Positions 25,567 to 34,376 of a stretch of DNA of 64,000 nucleotides are shown here, piece after piece. This stretch comes from Faecalicatena contorta (lineage in GTDB: Bacteria; Bacillota; Clostridia; Lachnospirales; Lachnospiraceae): the NCBI RefSeq assembly GCF_003149105.1, contig NZ_QGDS01000012.1:52417-116416 (forward strand). The letters run 5' to 3'. A model generated the notes under the pieces. The model worked only from the letters and a program-made list of their open reading frames with translations. It was not told the DNA's origin and did no database searches. A program made the position numbers and the translations under genes. Within the stretch, counting starts at the first letter, position 1; each line of letters begins with the position of its first letter.

Positions 25567-27486
25567 ATGAGTCTAATTACAGTATTAATTCTATTTCCAT
25601 TAGCAGCATCCATTATGGTATATCTTGTTAGAGCGGAGAATATCAGGAATACCATCGTAAGAGTGGGTGCGGTGATTACGGCTGGGTTAACATTGGTGAC
25701 AGCTATTGCATATTTTAACGATGGACTCCAGCTTTCCGCACATGGGACTGAGTTCATAGATATTTGTATGATGGTGGTTGAAGTGTGTCTGGCGGTTTAT
25801 ATTATAGTGACTGGTATTAGAGAAAAAAAATATCTGCTGTCTCTGTTTTCGATTGCTCAGATTATTTTGATTCTTTGGTTTGAGTTTACTTGGAAGGAAG
25901 GAATTGAAGTACAGACAGGTATCATACTGGATAAGCTATCCAGCGTTATGATTTTAATCATTGGAGTTATCGGAAGTTTGATCTGCATCTATGCAGTGGG
26001 ATACATGAAGTCTTATCATGTGCACCATACAGAAGTAAAAGAGAGAAAGTCCTTTTTCTTCGCGGTCCTATTTCTTTTCTTAGCTGCTATGTTTGGACTG
26101 GTTTTGAGCAACAACCTGATGTGGATATATTTCTGCTGGGAAATTACAACTTTTTGTTCTTACTTACTGATTGGTTATACAAAGACAGAAGAGGCGAGAA
26201 ACAATTCACTGCTTGCCCTGACAATAAACGTAGGCGGCGGGCTTGCTTTTGCATGTGCAATTGTGATGATTGGCATGAATTTCCATACATTGGAATTATC
26301 TGATTTTATTGCAATGCAGCCGGAAGCATTAGTACTCGTTCCTGTATTTTTGCTTTGTCTGGCAGCACTTACAAAGTCAGCGCAGCTTCCATTTTCAGCA
26401 TGGCTTTTGGGGGCAATGGTTGCACCTACGCCATCATCCGCGCTGCTGCATTCTGCAACTATGGTAAAAGCAGGTGTATATTTGATTATCAGGCTTGCTC
26501 CGCTGTTAGGTGAGACAGTGGTAGGGCGAATCATTACATTAGTAGGTGCAGTTACATTCCTTGCCTGCTCTCTGATAGCAATTTCTCAGAGGGATGCAAA
26601 AAAGGTGCTGGCATATTCTACTATTGCGAATTTAGGACTGATTGTGATATGTGCCAGTGTTGGGACGCAGGAATCAATTTGGGCAGCCATTCTGCTGGTG
26701 ATTTTCCATGCTGTTTCAAAATCCCTGTTATTCCTGTCAGTTGGTTCTATTGAGAATCAGATTGGCAGCAGAAATGTTGAAAAAATGGACATATTGATGA
26801 ATGTATCAAGAAAACTTGCTGTCTGCATGATTATTGGTATTTCAGGCATGTTCCTGGCGCCATTTGGTATGTTGATATCAAAATGGGTAGCAATGAAATC
26901 TTTTATTGATTCAAGAAATATGATTATTGTGGTTATTCTGTCTTATGGCAGCGCCGCAACATTATTCTATTGGGGAAAATGGATTGGAAAGCTTGTTTCT
27001 AACGGACAGCCAAAAGTGGATGAACCTCATGGGGGCTTATACAAAGATGAAAAAGTCCCTATATTCATTCATGCAGTCATTGTACTTTTGTCATGCCTTG
27101 CTTATCCGATAATCTCTAAATATGCAATTGTGCCATATCTGGAGAGTACATTTGGAATTAGTGCGTCCACTCCGATTGGCACAGGAGACCAGATTCTTAT
27201 GGTCCTTATGTTTGTCATGATATGTCTGCTTATTTTAGTGCCTTTAGGCTATGTTCCATCAAATGTCAGGTCTAAGAGAAGAATTACCCCAATTTATATG
27301 GCGGGTGAAAATGCAGGTGATAATGAGAACTTTATTGCTGCCACAGGTATAAAGCGTAAGAGTGAGATGAGTAACTGGTATATGGAAGGAATATTTGGAA
27401 ATAAAAATTTAATGCTGTTGAGTAACATTATTTCAATTGTATTACTGTGCATTGGTGTATTATTACTGATTGGGAGGTGGGCATAA
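25567..27486 (+). CDS. echA: Ech hydrogenase subunit A, NuoL/MrpA-like ion-pumping membrane protein
   Basis: Large membrane subunit that couples electron flow from ferredoxin to proton (or sodium) translocation. It has 639 residues with about 15-16 hydrophobic segments. The antiporter-type core shows SNNLMWIYFCWEITTFCSYLL is not needed to be complete here: key pieces are FCWEITTFCSY (near 184-194), AQLPFSAWL and PTPSSALLHSATMVKAGVYL (near 284-304), with conserved Glu, Lys and His. First gene of echABCDEF; its TAA overlaps the echB ATG. GAGGTGGGTT precedes ATG 25567. Similar proteins occur in Hyf and Mrp complexes; the neighbours decide for Ech. Confidence 0.93.
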   Translation: MSLITVLILFPLAASIMVYLVRAENIRNTIVRVGAVITAGLTLVTAIAYFNDGLQLSAHGTEFIDICMMVVEVCLAVYIIVTGIREKKYLLSLFSIAQIILILWFEFTWKEGIEVQTGIILDKLSSVMILIIGVIGSLICIYAVGYMKSYHVHHTEVKERKSFFFAVLFLFLAAMFGLVLSNNLMWIYFCWEITTFCSYLLIGYTKTEEARNNSLLALTINVGGGLAFACAIVMIGMNFHTLELSDFIAMQPEALVLVPVFLLCLAALTKSAQLPFSAWLLGAMVAPTPSSALLHSATMVKAGVYLIIRLAPLLGETVVGRIITLVGAVTFLACSLIAISQRDAKKVLAYSTIANLGLIVICASVGTQESIWAAILLVIFHAVSKSLLFLSVGSIENQIGSRNVEKMDILMNVSRKLAVCMIIGISGMFLAPFGMLISKWVAMKSFIDSRNMIIVVILSYGSAATLFYWGKWIGKLVSNGQPKVDEPHGGLYKDEKVPIFIHAVIVLLSCLAYPIISKYAIVPYLESTFGISASTPIGTGDQILMVLMFVMICLLILVPLGYVPSNVRSKRRITPIYMAGENAGDNENFIAATGIKRKSEMSNWYMEGIFGNKNLMLLSNIISIVLLCIGVLLLIGRWA

Positions 27487-28352
27487 TGCTGCTGGCAATT
27501 AAAGTAGTTCTAATTATTATTTTGACACCATTAGCCGGCGGACTGCTTGCAGGCTTCGACAGAATTATTTCAGCAAGGCTTCAGGGAAGAAAAGGCCCTC
27601 CGCTGCTGCAGCCTTTTTACGATGTGCTTAAACTTTTGCAAAAGGAAACCATTGAGGTAAATGCATCACATCGTTTTTATGTATATGTATCTCTGCTGTT
27701 CATTGTTTTTACAGCTATTGTTATGTTGTTGGGCGGAGATATACTGCTGACAATTTTTGTACTTACACTGGGCTCTATATTCTTTGTTTTTGGAGGATAT
27801 GCTTCTCAGTCCCCATACAGCGTTATCGGAGCGGAAAGAGAACTGCTGCAGATGATGGCATATGAGCCAATGGTATTTATGACGGCTGCGGGGCTGTATT
27901 ATGTAACCAATACATTTTTTATCAAAGATATCATCAGCAGAGATATACCGGCGGTTGTATACTTACCTGCAATTTTTCTGGGGTTTGTATATATTCTGAC
28001 CTTTAAATTGAGAAAGTCGCCTTTTGATTTGAGCGTGGGACATCATGCGCATCAGGAACTGGTACAGGGGATTTCAACAGAGTATTCAGGAAGGGCACTG
28101 GCTGCCATAGAAGTTACCCATTGGTATGAGTCCATCATTGCCATGGCTTTTGTATACATCTTTTTTGCTGCGAACAGCGTTATCAGCCATGTAGTTGCGG
28201 TTATTGTGTGCATACTCGTATATTGGTTTGAAATTATTGTAGATAACTCAACAGTACGTGTAAAATGGCAGATGGCATTGACTTCTGCATGGGTAGTATC
28301 TGGAGTTCTTGGAATACTTAATCTTGCGGTCTTGTTTTTCTTTGAATTCTAG
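27486..28352 (+). CDS. echB: Ech hydrogenase subunit B, NuoH-like membrane protein
   Basis: Membrane subunit homologous to complex I NuoH, anchoring the peripheral hydrogenase arm. It has 288 residues with about eight hydrophobic segments. Family motifs are RLQGRKGPPLLQPFYDVLKL (near 30-49), GAERELLQMMAYEP (near 118) and the acidic loop SPFDLSVGHHAHQELVQG. The start at ATG 27486 overlaps the echA stop (TAATG) and follows GGGAGGTGGGC; the longer frame from 27447 lies inside echA and is not used. The next gene begins after a 98-bp spacer containing a hairpin. Confidence 0.95.
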   Translation: MLLAIKVVLIIILTPLAGGLLAGFDRIISARLQGRKGPPLLQPFYDVLKLLQKETIEVNASHRFYVYVSLLFIVFTAIVMLLGGDILLTIFVLTLGSIFFVFGGYASQSPYSVIGAERELLQMMAYEPMVFMTAAGLYYVTNTFFIKDIISRDIPAVVYLPAIFLGFVYILTFKLRKSPFDLSVGHHAHQELVQGISTEYSGRALAAIEVTHWYESIIAMAFVYIFFAANSVISHVVAVIVCILVYWFEIIVDNSTVRVKWQMALTSAWVVSGVLGILNLAVLFFFEF

Positions 28353-28356
28353 TCGG

Positions 28357-28392
28357 AGTTTGGCCATAAGGAATCCAGCTTATGGCTGAACT
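28357..28392 (+). other. Intercistronic hairpin between echB and echC
   Basis: AGTTTGGCCATAAG (28357-28370) and CTTATGGCTGAACT (28379-28392) form a 14-bp stem with two wobble pairs and an 8-base loop. No T-run follows, so it fits an mRNA-processing or stability element better than a terminator. Confidence 0.5.
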
Positions 28393-28450
28393 ATAACATA
28401 ATATCATTATTAGAATAAATCAGGTTGTGTTTATTCAGAAAGCAGGAAAT

Positions 28451-28882
28451 ATGAATTTTAGTAAAAAATCACCGTGGATATTACACTATGACGGTTCCAG
28501 CTGTAATGGCTGTGACATAGAAGTTTTGGCCTGCCTTACACCATTGTACGACGTAGAACGTTTTGGGATTATTAACACAGGTAATCCAAGGCATGCGGAT
28601 ATTTTATTACTTACCGGAAGCCTGAATGCGCAGAATATCCCGGTAGTGAAGCAGATTTATGATCAAATGCCTGAGCCAAAAGTGGTTGTGGCAATCGGGA
28701 TATGTGCCACATCAGGCGGAATTTTTGCAGAGTGTTATAATGTGGTCGGCGGAGTTGATAAGGTACTGCCGGTTGATGTTTATGTGCCGGGCTGTGCTGC
28801 CAGGCCTCAGGCAATTATTGATGGCGTTGTAAAGGCACTTTCTATATTGGAAGAGAAGCAAAATGCTCTGAAAGGAAGGTAG
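28451..28882 (+). CDS. echC: Ech hydrogenase small subunit C, NuoB-like [4Fe-4S] protein
   Basis: Small subunit carrying the proximal cluster between the NiFe site and ferredoxin-side clusters. It has 143 residues. Cluster cysteines appear as SSCNGCDIEVLA (near 15-26), IGICATSGG (near 80) and VPGCAARPQ (near 115). ATG 28451 is chosen since the homologous start is MNFxKKSPW; the in-frame GTG 28427 has a weaker context. echD follows after six bases. Confidence 0.95.
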   Translation: MNFSKKSPWILHYDGSSCNGCDIEVLACLTPLYDVERFGIINTGNPRHADILLLTGSLNAQNIPVVKQIYDQMPEPKVVVAIGICATSGGIFAECYNVVGGVDKVLPVDVYVPGCAARPQAIIDGVVKALSILEEKQNALKGR

Positions 28883-28888
28883 TGTAGT

Positions 28889-29239
28889 ATGGAAGAACAA
28901 AAAATAATAAAAATATCTCCGGATGAGATTTTGGCGGAAACTGTAGATCTTAAAAATGCCGGTTATCGTCTGGTGGCAATATCCTGTGTAAATAAGGATG
29001 GAATAGAATTAAGTTATTCTTTTGATAAAGATTATGATTTTGTCCATTTAAGAGTTAATATGGATTATGATACAGAAATAGAAAGCGTGAGCTGTTTTTA
29101 TCAATATGCATTTTTATATGAAAATGAGATAAAAGAACTTTTTGGTGTAAAGATAAAAAATATCACAGTGGATTTTAATGATAATCTGTATAGAATATCG
29201 GTGAAAACTCCATTTAACATGAAGAAGGAGGAGGAATAA
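28889..29239 (+). CDS. echD: Ech hydrogenase subunit D, short NuoC-like protein
   Basis: A soluble subunit of 116 residues, homologous to the core of NuoC. The motif YQYAFLYENEIKELFGVKI near 71-89 corresponds to the NuoC ERExxDLFG region, and the C-terminus (LYRISVKTPF) is brief. Its stop shares a base with the echE start (29239), indicating coupling. It is much shorter than complex I NuoC, as is usual for Ech. Confidence 0.9.
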   Translation: MEEQKIIKISPDEILAETVDLKNAGYRLVAISCVNKDGIELSYSFDKDYDFVHLRVNMDYDTEIESVSCFYQYAFLYENEIKELFGVKIKNITVDFNDNLYRISVKTPFNMKKEEE

Positions 29240-30318
29240 TGGGAAAGAGAACAGTAATTCCTTTTGGCCCTCAGCACCCGGTGCTTCCTGAACCAATCCA
29301 TCTGGATTTGGTACTTGAGGATGAAAAGGTAGTAGAAGCGATTCCTCAGATTGGCTATATCCACAGAGGATTGGAAAAGTTAGTAGAAAAAAGGGATTTT
29401 AAACAATATACCTATGTAGCAGAGAGAATTTGCGGAATCTGTTCTTTCATGCATGGAATGGGATACTGTATGGCGGTTGAAGGTATCATGGAGATTGAAG
29501 TGCCTGAAAGAGGAAAGTTCCTCAGAACTATCTGGGCCGAATTGTCCCGTATTCACAGCCATTTACTATGGTTAGGATTGACTGCCGATGCTTTTGGATT
29601 TGAAAGTCTGTTTATGCATTCCTGGAGATTGAGAGAAGAAGTCCTGGACTTATTTGAGCAGACCACAGGAGGACGTGTTATTTTCTCTGTATGCGATATT
29701 GGCGGAGTGAGAAAAGATGTTGATGCCGAGATGTTAAATACAATGGTTTCTGTATTGACAAGAATGGAGAAAGAACTGCGTGACCTTACAAATGTATTTT
29801 TAAATGATATGTCTGTAAAGCACCGTACGGTTGGTGTGGGAGTATTATCAAAAGAAAAGGCACAGGAAACAGGTGCAGTAGGTCCTATGGCAAGAGCAAG
29901 CGGTATTTTCATGGATATGAGGACCTTAGGATATGCGGCATATAAGCACTTGAAGTTTGAGCCTATTACCGCGGAAGCCGGAGACAGCTATGCCAGAATG
30001 GAAGTTAGAATCGGAGAAGTCTACCAGGCGATAGATTTGATCAGACAGTGTGTAGAATTAATTCCGGAAGGTGATGTAATTACAAAAGTAAAAGGAAACC
30101 CAAACGGAGAACATTTTATAAGACTGGAACAGCCCCGGGGAGAAGTTATTTATTATGTAAAAGCAAACGGGACAAGCTTTTTAGACCGTTTCAGAGTTCG
30201 CACCCCCACGTTCGCAAATGTTCCTGCTCTTCTTGAAACTTTAAAGGATTGTGACCTTGCAGATGTTCCTATCCTGATTCTTACAATTGACCCATGTATC
30301 AGTTGTACGGAAAGGTAA
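29239..30318 (+). CDS. echE: Ech hydrogenase large subunit E with [NiFe] active site
   Basis: Catalytic subunit that reduces protons to H2 or oxidises H2. It has 359 residues. Both nickel-binding motifs are intact: RICGICSFMHGM (near 55-66) and DPCISC at the extreme C-terminus. Other core motifs are PFGPQHPVLPEP at the start and IGYIHRGLEK. The chain ends TER three residues after the last cysteine, so there is no C-terminal extension for an endopeptidase, and no endopeptidase gene is seen here. The motif set separates it from NuoD, which lacks these cysteines. Confidence 0.97.
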   Translation: MGKRTVIPFGPQHPVLPEPIHLDLVLEDEKVVEAIPQIGYIHRGLEKLVEKRDFKQYTYVAERICGICSFMHGMGYCMAVEGIMEIEVPERGKFLRTIWAELSRIHSHLLWLGLTADAFGFESLFMHSWRLREEVLDLFEQTTGGRVIFSVCDIGGVRKDVDAEMLNTMVSVLTRMEKELRDLTNVFLNDMSVKHRTVGVGVLSKEKAQETGAVGPMARASGIFMDMRTLGYAAYKHLKFEPITAEAGDSYARMEVRIGEVYQAIDLIRQCVELIPEGDVITKVKGNPNGEHFIRLEQPRGEVIYYVKANGTSFLDRFRVRTPTFANVPALLETLKDCDLADVPILILTIDPCISCTER

Positions 30319-30376
30319 TTGTTCTGAACAGATACACGGAAAGGTAATTGTGAAACACCAACTTACGGAAAGGCGT
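30306..30376 (+). repeat. Tandem short direct repeats before echF
   Basis: ACGGAAAGGTAATTGT occurs at about 30307-30322 and again about 30 bases on (30337-30352), with a third partial ACGGAAAGG near 30365. It begins inside the last codons of echE. Between copies lies TTCTGAACAGATAC, also found at 34110. It looks like local duplication of a stop and ribosome-site region. Confidence 0.6.
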
Positions 30377-30386
30377 GGAAAATAAT

Positions 30387-30740
30387 ATGTCTATTTTAAG
30401 TATGACGAAGACACTTTTTAAGAGTATTGTGCATGGCCCCTATACTCAGCTTTACCCTATAAAGCCAAGGGAAAATTTTGAGCGGACAAGGGGCAGCATT
30501 GAAAATGATATTGAAGCTTGTATCTTTTGTGGATTGTGTGTAAGACGATGCCCCACATCTGCCCTGAAAATTGAAAAAGCAGAAAAACTTTGGAGCATTG
30601 AGAGAATGCAGTGTATTCAGTGTGGTTATTGTGTTGAGGTTTGCCCTAAAAAATGTCTTCATATGAGGAATGAGTATACAACACCTGATACAATAAAAGT
30701 AAAGGATGAATATGTAGATGCACGAGTATCCGATAACTAA
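30387..30740 (+). CDS. echF: Ech hydrogenase subunit F, 2x[4Fe-4S] ferredoxin-like protein
   Basis: Electron entry subunit that docks ferredoxin, 117 residues. Two CxxCxxCxxxCP clusters are present: CIFCGLCVRRCP (near 45-56) and CIQCGYCVEVCP (near 75-86). ATG 30387 is preferred since homologues start MSILxMTKxLFKS; GTG 30375 is an alternative. The 3' end overlaps the hypA start by 23 bases, so the hydrogenase and its maturation genes form one coupled operon. Confidence 0.94.
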   Translation: MSILSMTKTLFKSIVHGPYTQLYPIKPRENFERTRGSIENDIEACIFCGLCVRRCPTSALKIEKAEKLWSIERMQCIQCGYCVEVCPKKCLHMRNEYTTPDTIKVKDEYVDARVSDN

Positions 30741-31056
30741 GAGGATTATTGAAATAGCAGAAGAACTTGCGAAAGAAAATAATGCCGGGGATGTGAAACA
30801 GATTAATCTGGTTGTGGGAGATTACTCAGGGTATGTGGCAAGCTCAATTGATTTATATTTTGGAATTATTGCTAAGGACAGTATGTGCAAAAATGCAGTG
30901 CTGAATATAGAACGGGTAAAGCCCAAATTAAAGTGTACCGGGTGCGGTAAGCTATTTGAGCGTAAGCCTTTTTCTTTCGAATGTCCTGACTGTAAGGGGG
31001 ATGGAAGCCCTACAGATATCGGTAAAGAATTTTATATAAAGTCCATTGAAGTATGA
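30718..31056 (+). CDS. hypA: Hydrogenase nickel-incorporation protein HypA
   Basis: Nickel metallochaperone that works with HypB to load Ni into the EchE active site. It has 112 residues. It starts MHEYPIT (His2 is the usual Ni ligand in MHE) and has a zinc site CTGCGKLFER and then CPDCKGDG. The overlap with echF indicates translational coupling. A 129-bp spacer with two hairpins separates it from hypB. Confidence 0.95.
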   Translation: MHEYPITKRIIEIAEELAKENNAGDVKQINLVVGDYSGYVASSIDLYFGIIAKDSMCKNAVLNIERVKPKLKCTGCGKLFERKPFSFECPDCKGDGSPTDIGKEFYIKSIEV

Positions 31057-31102
31057 GAGAAGTAACTGCACAGTCCGTGTGAAAACATTGAACATGCAAT
31101 AG

Positions 31103-31170
31103 CAAGCCCCATCGTCAAAGACGATTTTCATGGGCTTGTGGCGTATCTGTTCATGGTAGTGAGCAGATAC
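31103..31170 (+). other. Two hairpins in the hypA-hypB spacer
   Basis: The first is nested: CAAGCCC (31103-31109) with GGGCTTG (31132-31138), and inside it ATCGTC-AAA-GACGAT. The second is GTATCTGTTCA (31143-31153) with TGAGCAGATAC (31160-31170), 11 bp, just before the hypB ribosome site GAGAGGAGG. No T-run follows either. Confidence 0.55.
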
Positions 31171-31185
31171 TGAGAGGAGGTATTT

Positions 31186-31836
31186 ATGCCAGAAACAAAA
31201 GAAATAGAGGTTATGCAGTCTGTATATGACAAAAATGAAGAGATTGCAAAACAGATTAATGAAAAGTTAACACAAAAGGGGATTTTTGCTGTTAATGTGA
31301 TGGGAGCCCCCGGTGCGGGAAAGACTTCTACACTGATTCAGATCATGCAAAGATTAGGTGACATTACCCCTTACGTAATTGAAGGAGATATTGAGGCAGA
31401 TATCGATACAAAAAAATTGCTTTCATTAGGTGTAAAAACAATCCAGATTAATACAAATGGTGCGTGCCACCTGGACTCGCCTTTGATCGGTGAAGCAGTA
31501 GAGGATTTAAATGTCCAGGAAGGGATTTTGTTTATTGAAAATATCGGAAACTTAGTATGCCCTGCGGAATTTGAAATTGGTGAACATGTTAAGATGTTAA
31601 TTTCTACCGTTACTGAGGGCAGTGATAAGCCATATAAATATCCCCTTGCTTTTGAAAAAGCAGATATTATTCTTGTTAATAAATGTGATTTGCTGCCATA
31701 TGTGGATTTCGATGAAGAATATTTTATGAAAGGTGTCAGAGCATTGAATTCCACCGTACCTGTTTTCAAGGTATCCAGTAAGTCAGGCGAGGGATTTGAG
31801 GAAGTTGTTTCATGGATAAAGAAAAATTTGAAATAG
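31186..31836 (+). CDS. hypB: Hydrogenase/urease-type GTPase HypB
   Basis: GTPase that drives nickel insertion. It has 216 residues. The P-loop is GAPGAGKTS (near 41-49); further motifs are EGDIEADIDTKK, the ENIGNLVCPAEFEIGE segment (containing the conserved Cys) and NKCDLLPY (G4). It lacks the histidine-rich nickel-storage stretch of some HypB proteins. Its end overlaps the hypF start by 25 bases. Confidence 0.96.
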   Translation: MPETKEIEVMQSVYDKNEEIAKQINEKLTQKGIFAVNVMGAPGAGKTSTLIQIMQRLGDITPYVIEGDIEADIDTKKLLSLGVKTIQINTNGACHLDSPLIGEAVEDLNVQEGILFIENIGNLVCPAEFEIGEHVKMLISTVTEGSDKPYKYPLAFEKADIILVNKCDLLPYVDFDEEYFMKGVRALNSTVPVFKVSSKSGEGFEEVVSWIKKNLK

Positions 31837-34115
31837 TGACGAAAAAGGTTTTGGTTTCGGGAATTGTGCAGGGGGTTGGTTTTCGCCCCCTTACTTTTCG
31901 TTTAGCCCAAAAACATGTTATTAAAGGAACCGTTCAGAATATTGGGGGAATGGTGGAAATTATTGCCCAGTCTGCCCGATATGATTTTGAATGTTTTATA
32001 AAAGAATTAGAAACTGCCCGGTGCGATGGCTGCGAAATCATTAATATGGAAATAAAGGATATTACAGGGACGGCTGAAGAACAATTTCAGGAATTCCGGA
32101 TTATTCAAAGCTCGGCAGCTCAGGAAGCATCTATTATCCCACCTGATCTCGCGGTTTGCAGTAAGTGCAGAGAAGAATTGTATAAAGGGACAGACCGGAG
32201 ATATCTCCATCCATTTATAAGCTGTATGTCCTGCGGGCCAAGGTATACCATTATAGACCGGCTTCCTTATGACAGGGAAAATACAGTGATGGAAGACTTT
32301 GTCATGTGCGGGGAGTGTGGAAAAGAGTATTCTTCACCCTTAGACAGGCGTTTTCATGCGCAGACCATCTCCTGTCATGACTGCGGACCCTTCGTGATAT
32401 TTAAGGAGGATGGGGAGCTGACCAATCAGGCAGGGTATGAGAGGGCGGTTGAAGTTATTAAACAAGGCGGGATTGTGGCGGTAAAAGGGATTGGCGGCTA
32501 TCACTTTGTATGTTCTCCATTTATAGAAGAGACAGTACAGAATCTGAGAAAATTAAAAGGCCGGGAAGAAAAGCCCTTTGCAGTTATGTTTGGTTCCGTA
32601 AGTGAGATAGAAGAATACTGTCAGGTTACAGAGGAGGAGCGGCTGCTTTTAGAATCCGGTCCCAGACCTATTGTATTGCTTTATTCTAATAATGAAAAAA
32701 TGGCACCTTCCACGTATAAAGGAAGTATTTACTGCGGAGCATTTTTACCATACACTCCGCTGCAGATTATGCTGATTCATAACTGTGGCCCTTTGATTAT
32801 GACAAGTGCAAATATTTCAGACCAGCCAATTATCAAAGACGACAGCGTTATGTTGTCTCTGAATGCACCGCTGCTTGATGGTGTATTGTACAACACAAGG
32901 CGGATTATCAGGTCGGTAGATGATTCCGTGGCAAAAATTATAGATAAGAAACCTCAGTTAGTACGAAGAAGCAGGGGATATGTACCTTATCCGGTCTTTT
33001 TACCGGACTGTGGTAAGGATGTAAAAATATTTGCTGCCGGAGGAGACTTGAAAGCTGCATTCTGCCTGTATCATGATGGAAATGCAGTTGTGTCACAGTA
33101 TTTTGGTGATTTGGAAGAGAATGCAGTTTTTGAAGAATATAAGGCTTCAGCAGAAGATTTATGCGAATTGTTAAAAATTACTCCGGATTTGACGGTCTGT
33201 GACCTGCACCCGAATTATTTTTCTTCCAAATATACAAAAGCACTAAACAAACCGGTTCTTTATGTGCAGCATCATCATGCCCATATTGCATCTGTTATGG
33301 CGGAGCATCATCTGAAAGGGAAAGTTTTGGGAATTGCTTTTGACGGTACTGGATATGGAACGGACGGACATGTCTGGGGCAGTGAATTCTTGATTTGCGA
33401 GGGCAGCGGATTTCAGCGGGCCGCCCATTTGGCATATACGCCGATGCTGGGCGGGGATCAGTCTATGCGGGATGCAAAAAAGACAGCAGCCTGTTTTCTT
33501 CTAAACTATGGCCTGGACCAGTTTATAAAAGACAGCAGAAGTGATATAATCAAAGCGGCCCTGAAGCATGGGATTCATACAGTATTGACATCAAGTATGG
33601 GCAGATTGTTTGATGCAATATCCAGTATGCTGGAAATATCGGATGAAAACCGGTATGAAGGAGAGTGTGCTGCGTCTTTAGAAAAGGAAGCTCTTTTGGC
33701 GGAGAAAAATAATGTTTCACCCCGGTCCATGTCATTTGGTATCATTCAAACAGAGGGATGCATGGTGATAGATCCCGGTCCCATATTGGAGGCTGTTGGA
33801 AGAGGCGGGAGTGAAAAAGGAGAAGAAAGTAAGGCGGTTCTGCGCCAGTCCCTGGCACTTGGTTTTCACTATGCACTGGCAGAGCTTGCATTACAGGTAT
33901 GCATTCTGGTGAGGGAAAAGGAAGGGATAAACAGTGTCGCTTTTAGCGGCGGTGTGTTCCAAAATTCGGTACTGTCTAACCGGATGACCAAGCTTCTGAG
34001 GGAACATTATTTTGAGGTATATTACAATATAGCCGTTCCTCCAAATGACGGGTCAATTAGTCTGGGCCAGACCTATATAGGGTTAATGTCAGAAGGTGAC
34101 TGTTCATGGTTCTGA
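31812..34115 (+). CDS. hypF: Carbamoyltransferase HypF
   Basis: Makes the cyanide ligand precursor by transferring carbamoyl from carbamoyl phosphate to HypE. It has 767 residues, full length. Domains in order: acylphosphatase-like (VSGIVQGVGFRPLTFRLA, about 13-30), two CxxC-type zinc fingers (CSKCREEL, CMSCGPRY, CGECGKEY, CHDCGPF, about 116-195), a YrdC-like domain (about 210-390), and a Kae1-like domain with HHHAHIASVMAEH and FSGGVFQN. ATG 31812 lies inside hypB. The hypF stop is part of a small hairpin at 34100-34119. Confidence 0.97.
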   Translation: MDKEKFEIVTKKVLVSGIVQGVGFRPLTFRLAQKHVIKGTVQNIGGMVEIIAQSARYDFECFIKELETARCDGCEIINMEIKDITGTAEEQFQEFRIIQSSAAQEASIIPPDLAVCSKCREELYKGTDRRYLHPFISCMSCGPRYTIIDRLPYDRENTVMEDFVMCGECGKEYSSPLDRRFHAQTISCHDCGPFVIFKEDGELTNQAGYERAVEVIKQGGIVAVKGIGGYHFVCSPFIEETVQNLRKLKGREEKPFAVMFGSVSEIEEYCQVTEEERLLLESGPRPIVLLYSNNEKMAPSTYKGSIYCGAFLPYTPLQIMLIHNCGPLIMTSANISDQPIIKDDSVMLSLNAPLLDGVLYNTRRIIRSVDDSVAKIIDKKPQLVRRSRGYVPYPVFLPDCGKDVKIFAAGGDLKAAFCLYHDGNAVVSQYFGDLEENAVFEEYKASAEDLCELLKITPDLTVCDLHPNYFSSKYTKALNKPVLYVQHHHAHIASVMAEHHLKGKVLGIAFDGTGYGTDGHVWGSEFLICEGSGFQRAAHLAYTPMLGGDQSMRDAKKTAACFLLNYGLDQFIKDSRSDIIKAALKHGIHTVLTSSMGRLFDAISSMLEISDENRYEGECAASLEKEALLAEKNNVSPRSMSFGIIQTEGCMVIDPGPILEAVGRGGSEKGEESKAVLRQSLALGFHYALAELALQVCILVREKEGINSVAFSGGVFQNSVLSNRMTKLLREHYFEVYYNIAVPPNDGSISLGQTYIGLMSEGDCSWF

Positions 34116-34119
34116 ACAG
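34100..34119 (+). other. Small hairpin over the hypF stop, related to the hypA-hypB hairpin
   Basis: CTGTTCA (34100-34106) pairs with TGAACAG (34113-34119) around TGGTTC. The flank ACAGATAC and the loop TGGT match the hairpin at 31143-31170, and TTCTGAACAGATAC is repeated exactly at 30322-30335. Confidence 0.5.
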
Positions 34120-34148
34120 ATACGAGGAAAGAAAGAGAAGGTGAAGAT

Positions 34149-34376
34149 ATGTGTGTTGCTGTACCTGGAAAGGTAATGGAGATAAATGGTGATACTGCAA
34201 AAGTAGATATTATGGATAATATTTGTGACATCAATATCAAATTAGTTCATGTAAAGATTGGAGATTACGTGCTGATTCATGCAGGATGTGCGATTGATGT
34301 GGTGGTGGAGGATTCTGCCCTGGATATACTTAGTATGTTTGAAGAGCTGGAGGAAGAAATAAATGATAACCCTTGA
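34149..34376 (+). CDS. hypC: Hydrogenase assembly chaperone HypC
   Basis: A small chaperone of 75 residues that carries the Fe(CN)2CO unit with HypD and delivers it to EchE. It begins MCVAVPGKV, with the essential Cys2; GDYVLIHAGCAI near 38-49 is also conserved. The 3' end overlaps the hypD start by 14 bases. Confidence 0.96.
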   Translation: MCVAVPGKVMEINGDTAKVDIMDNICDINIKLVHVKIGDYVLIHAGCAIDVVVEDSALDILSMFEELEEEINDNP

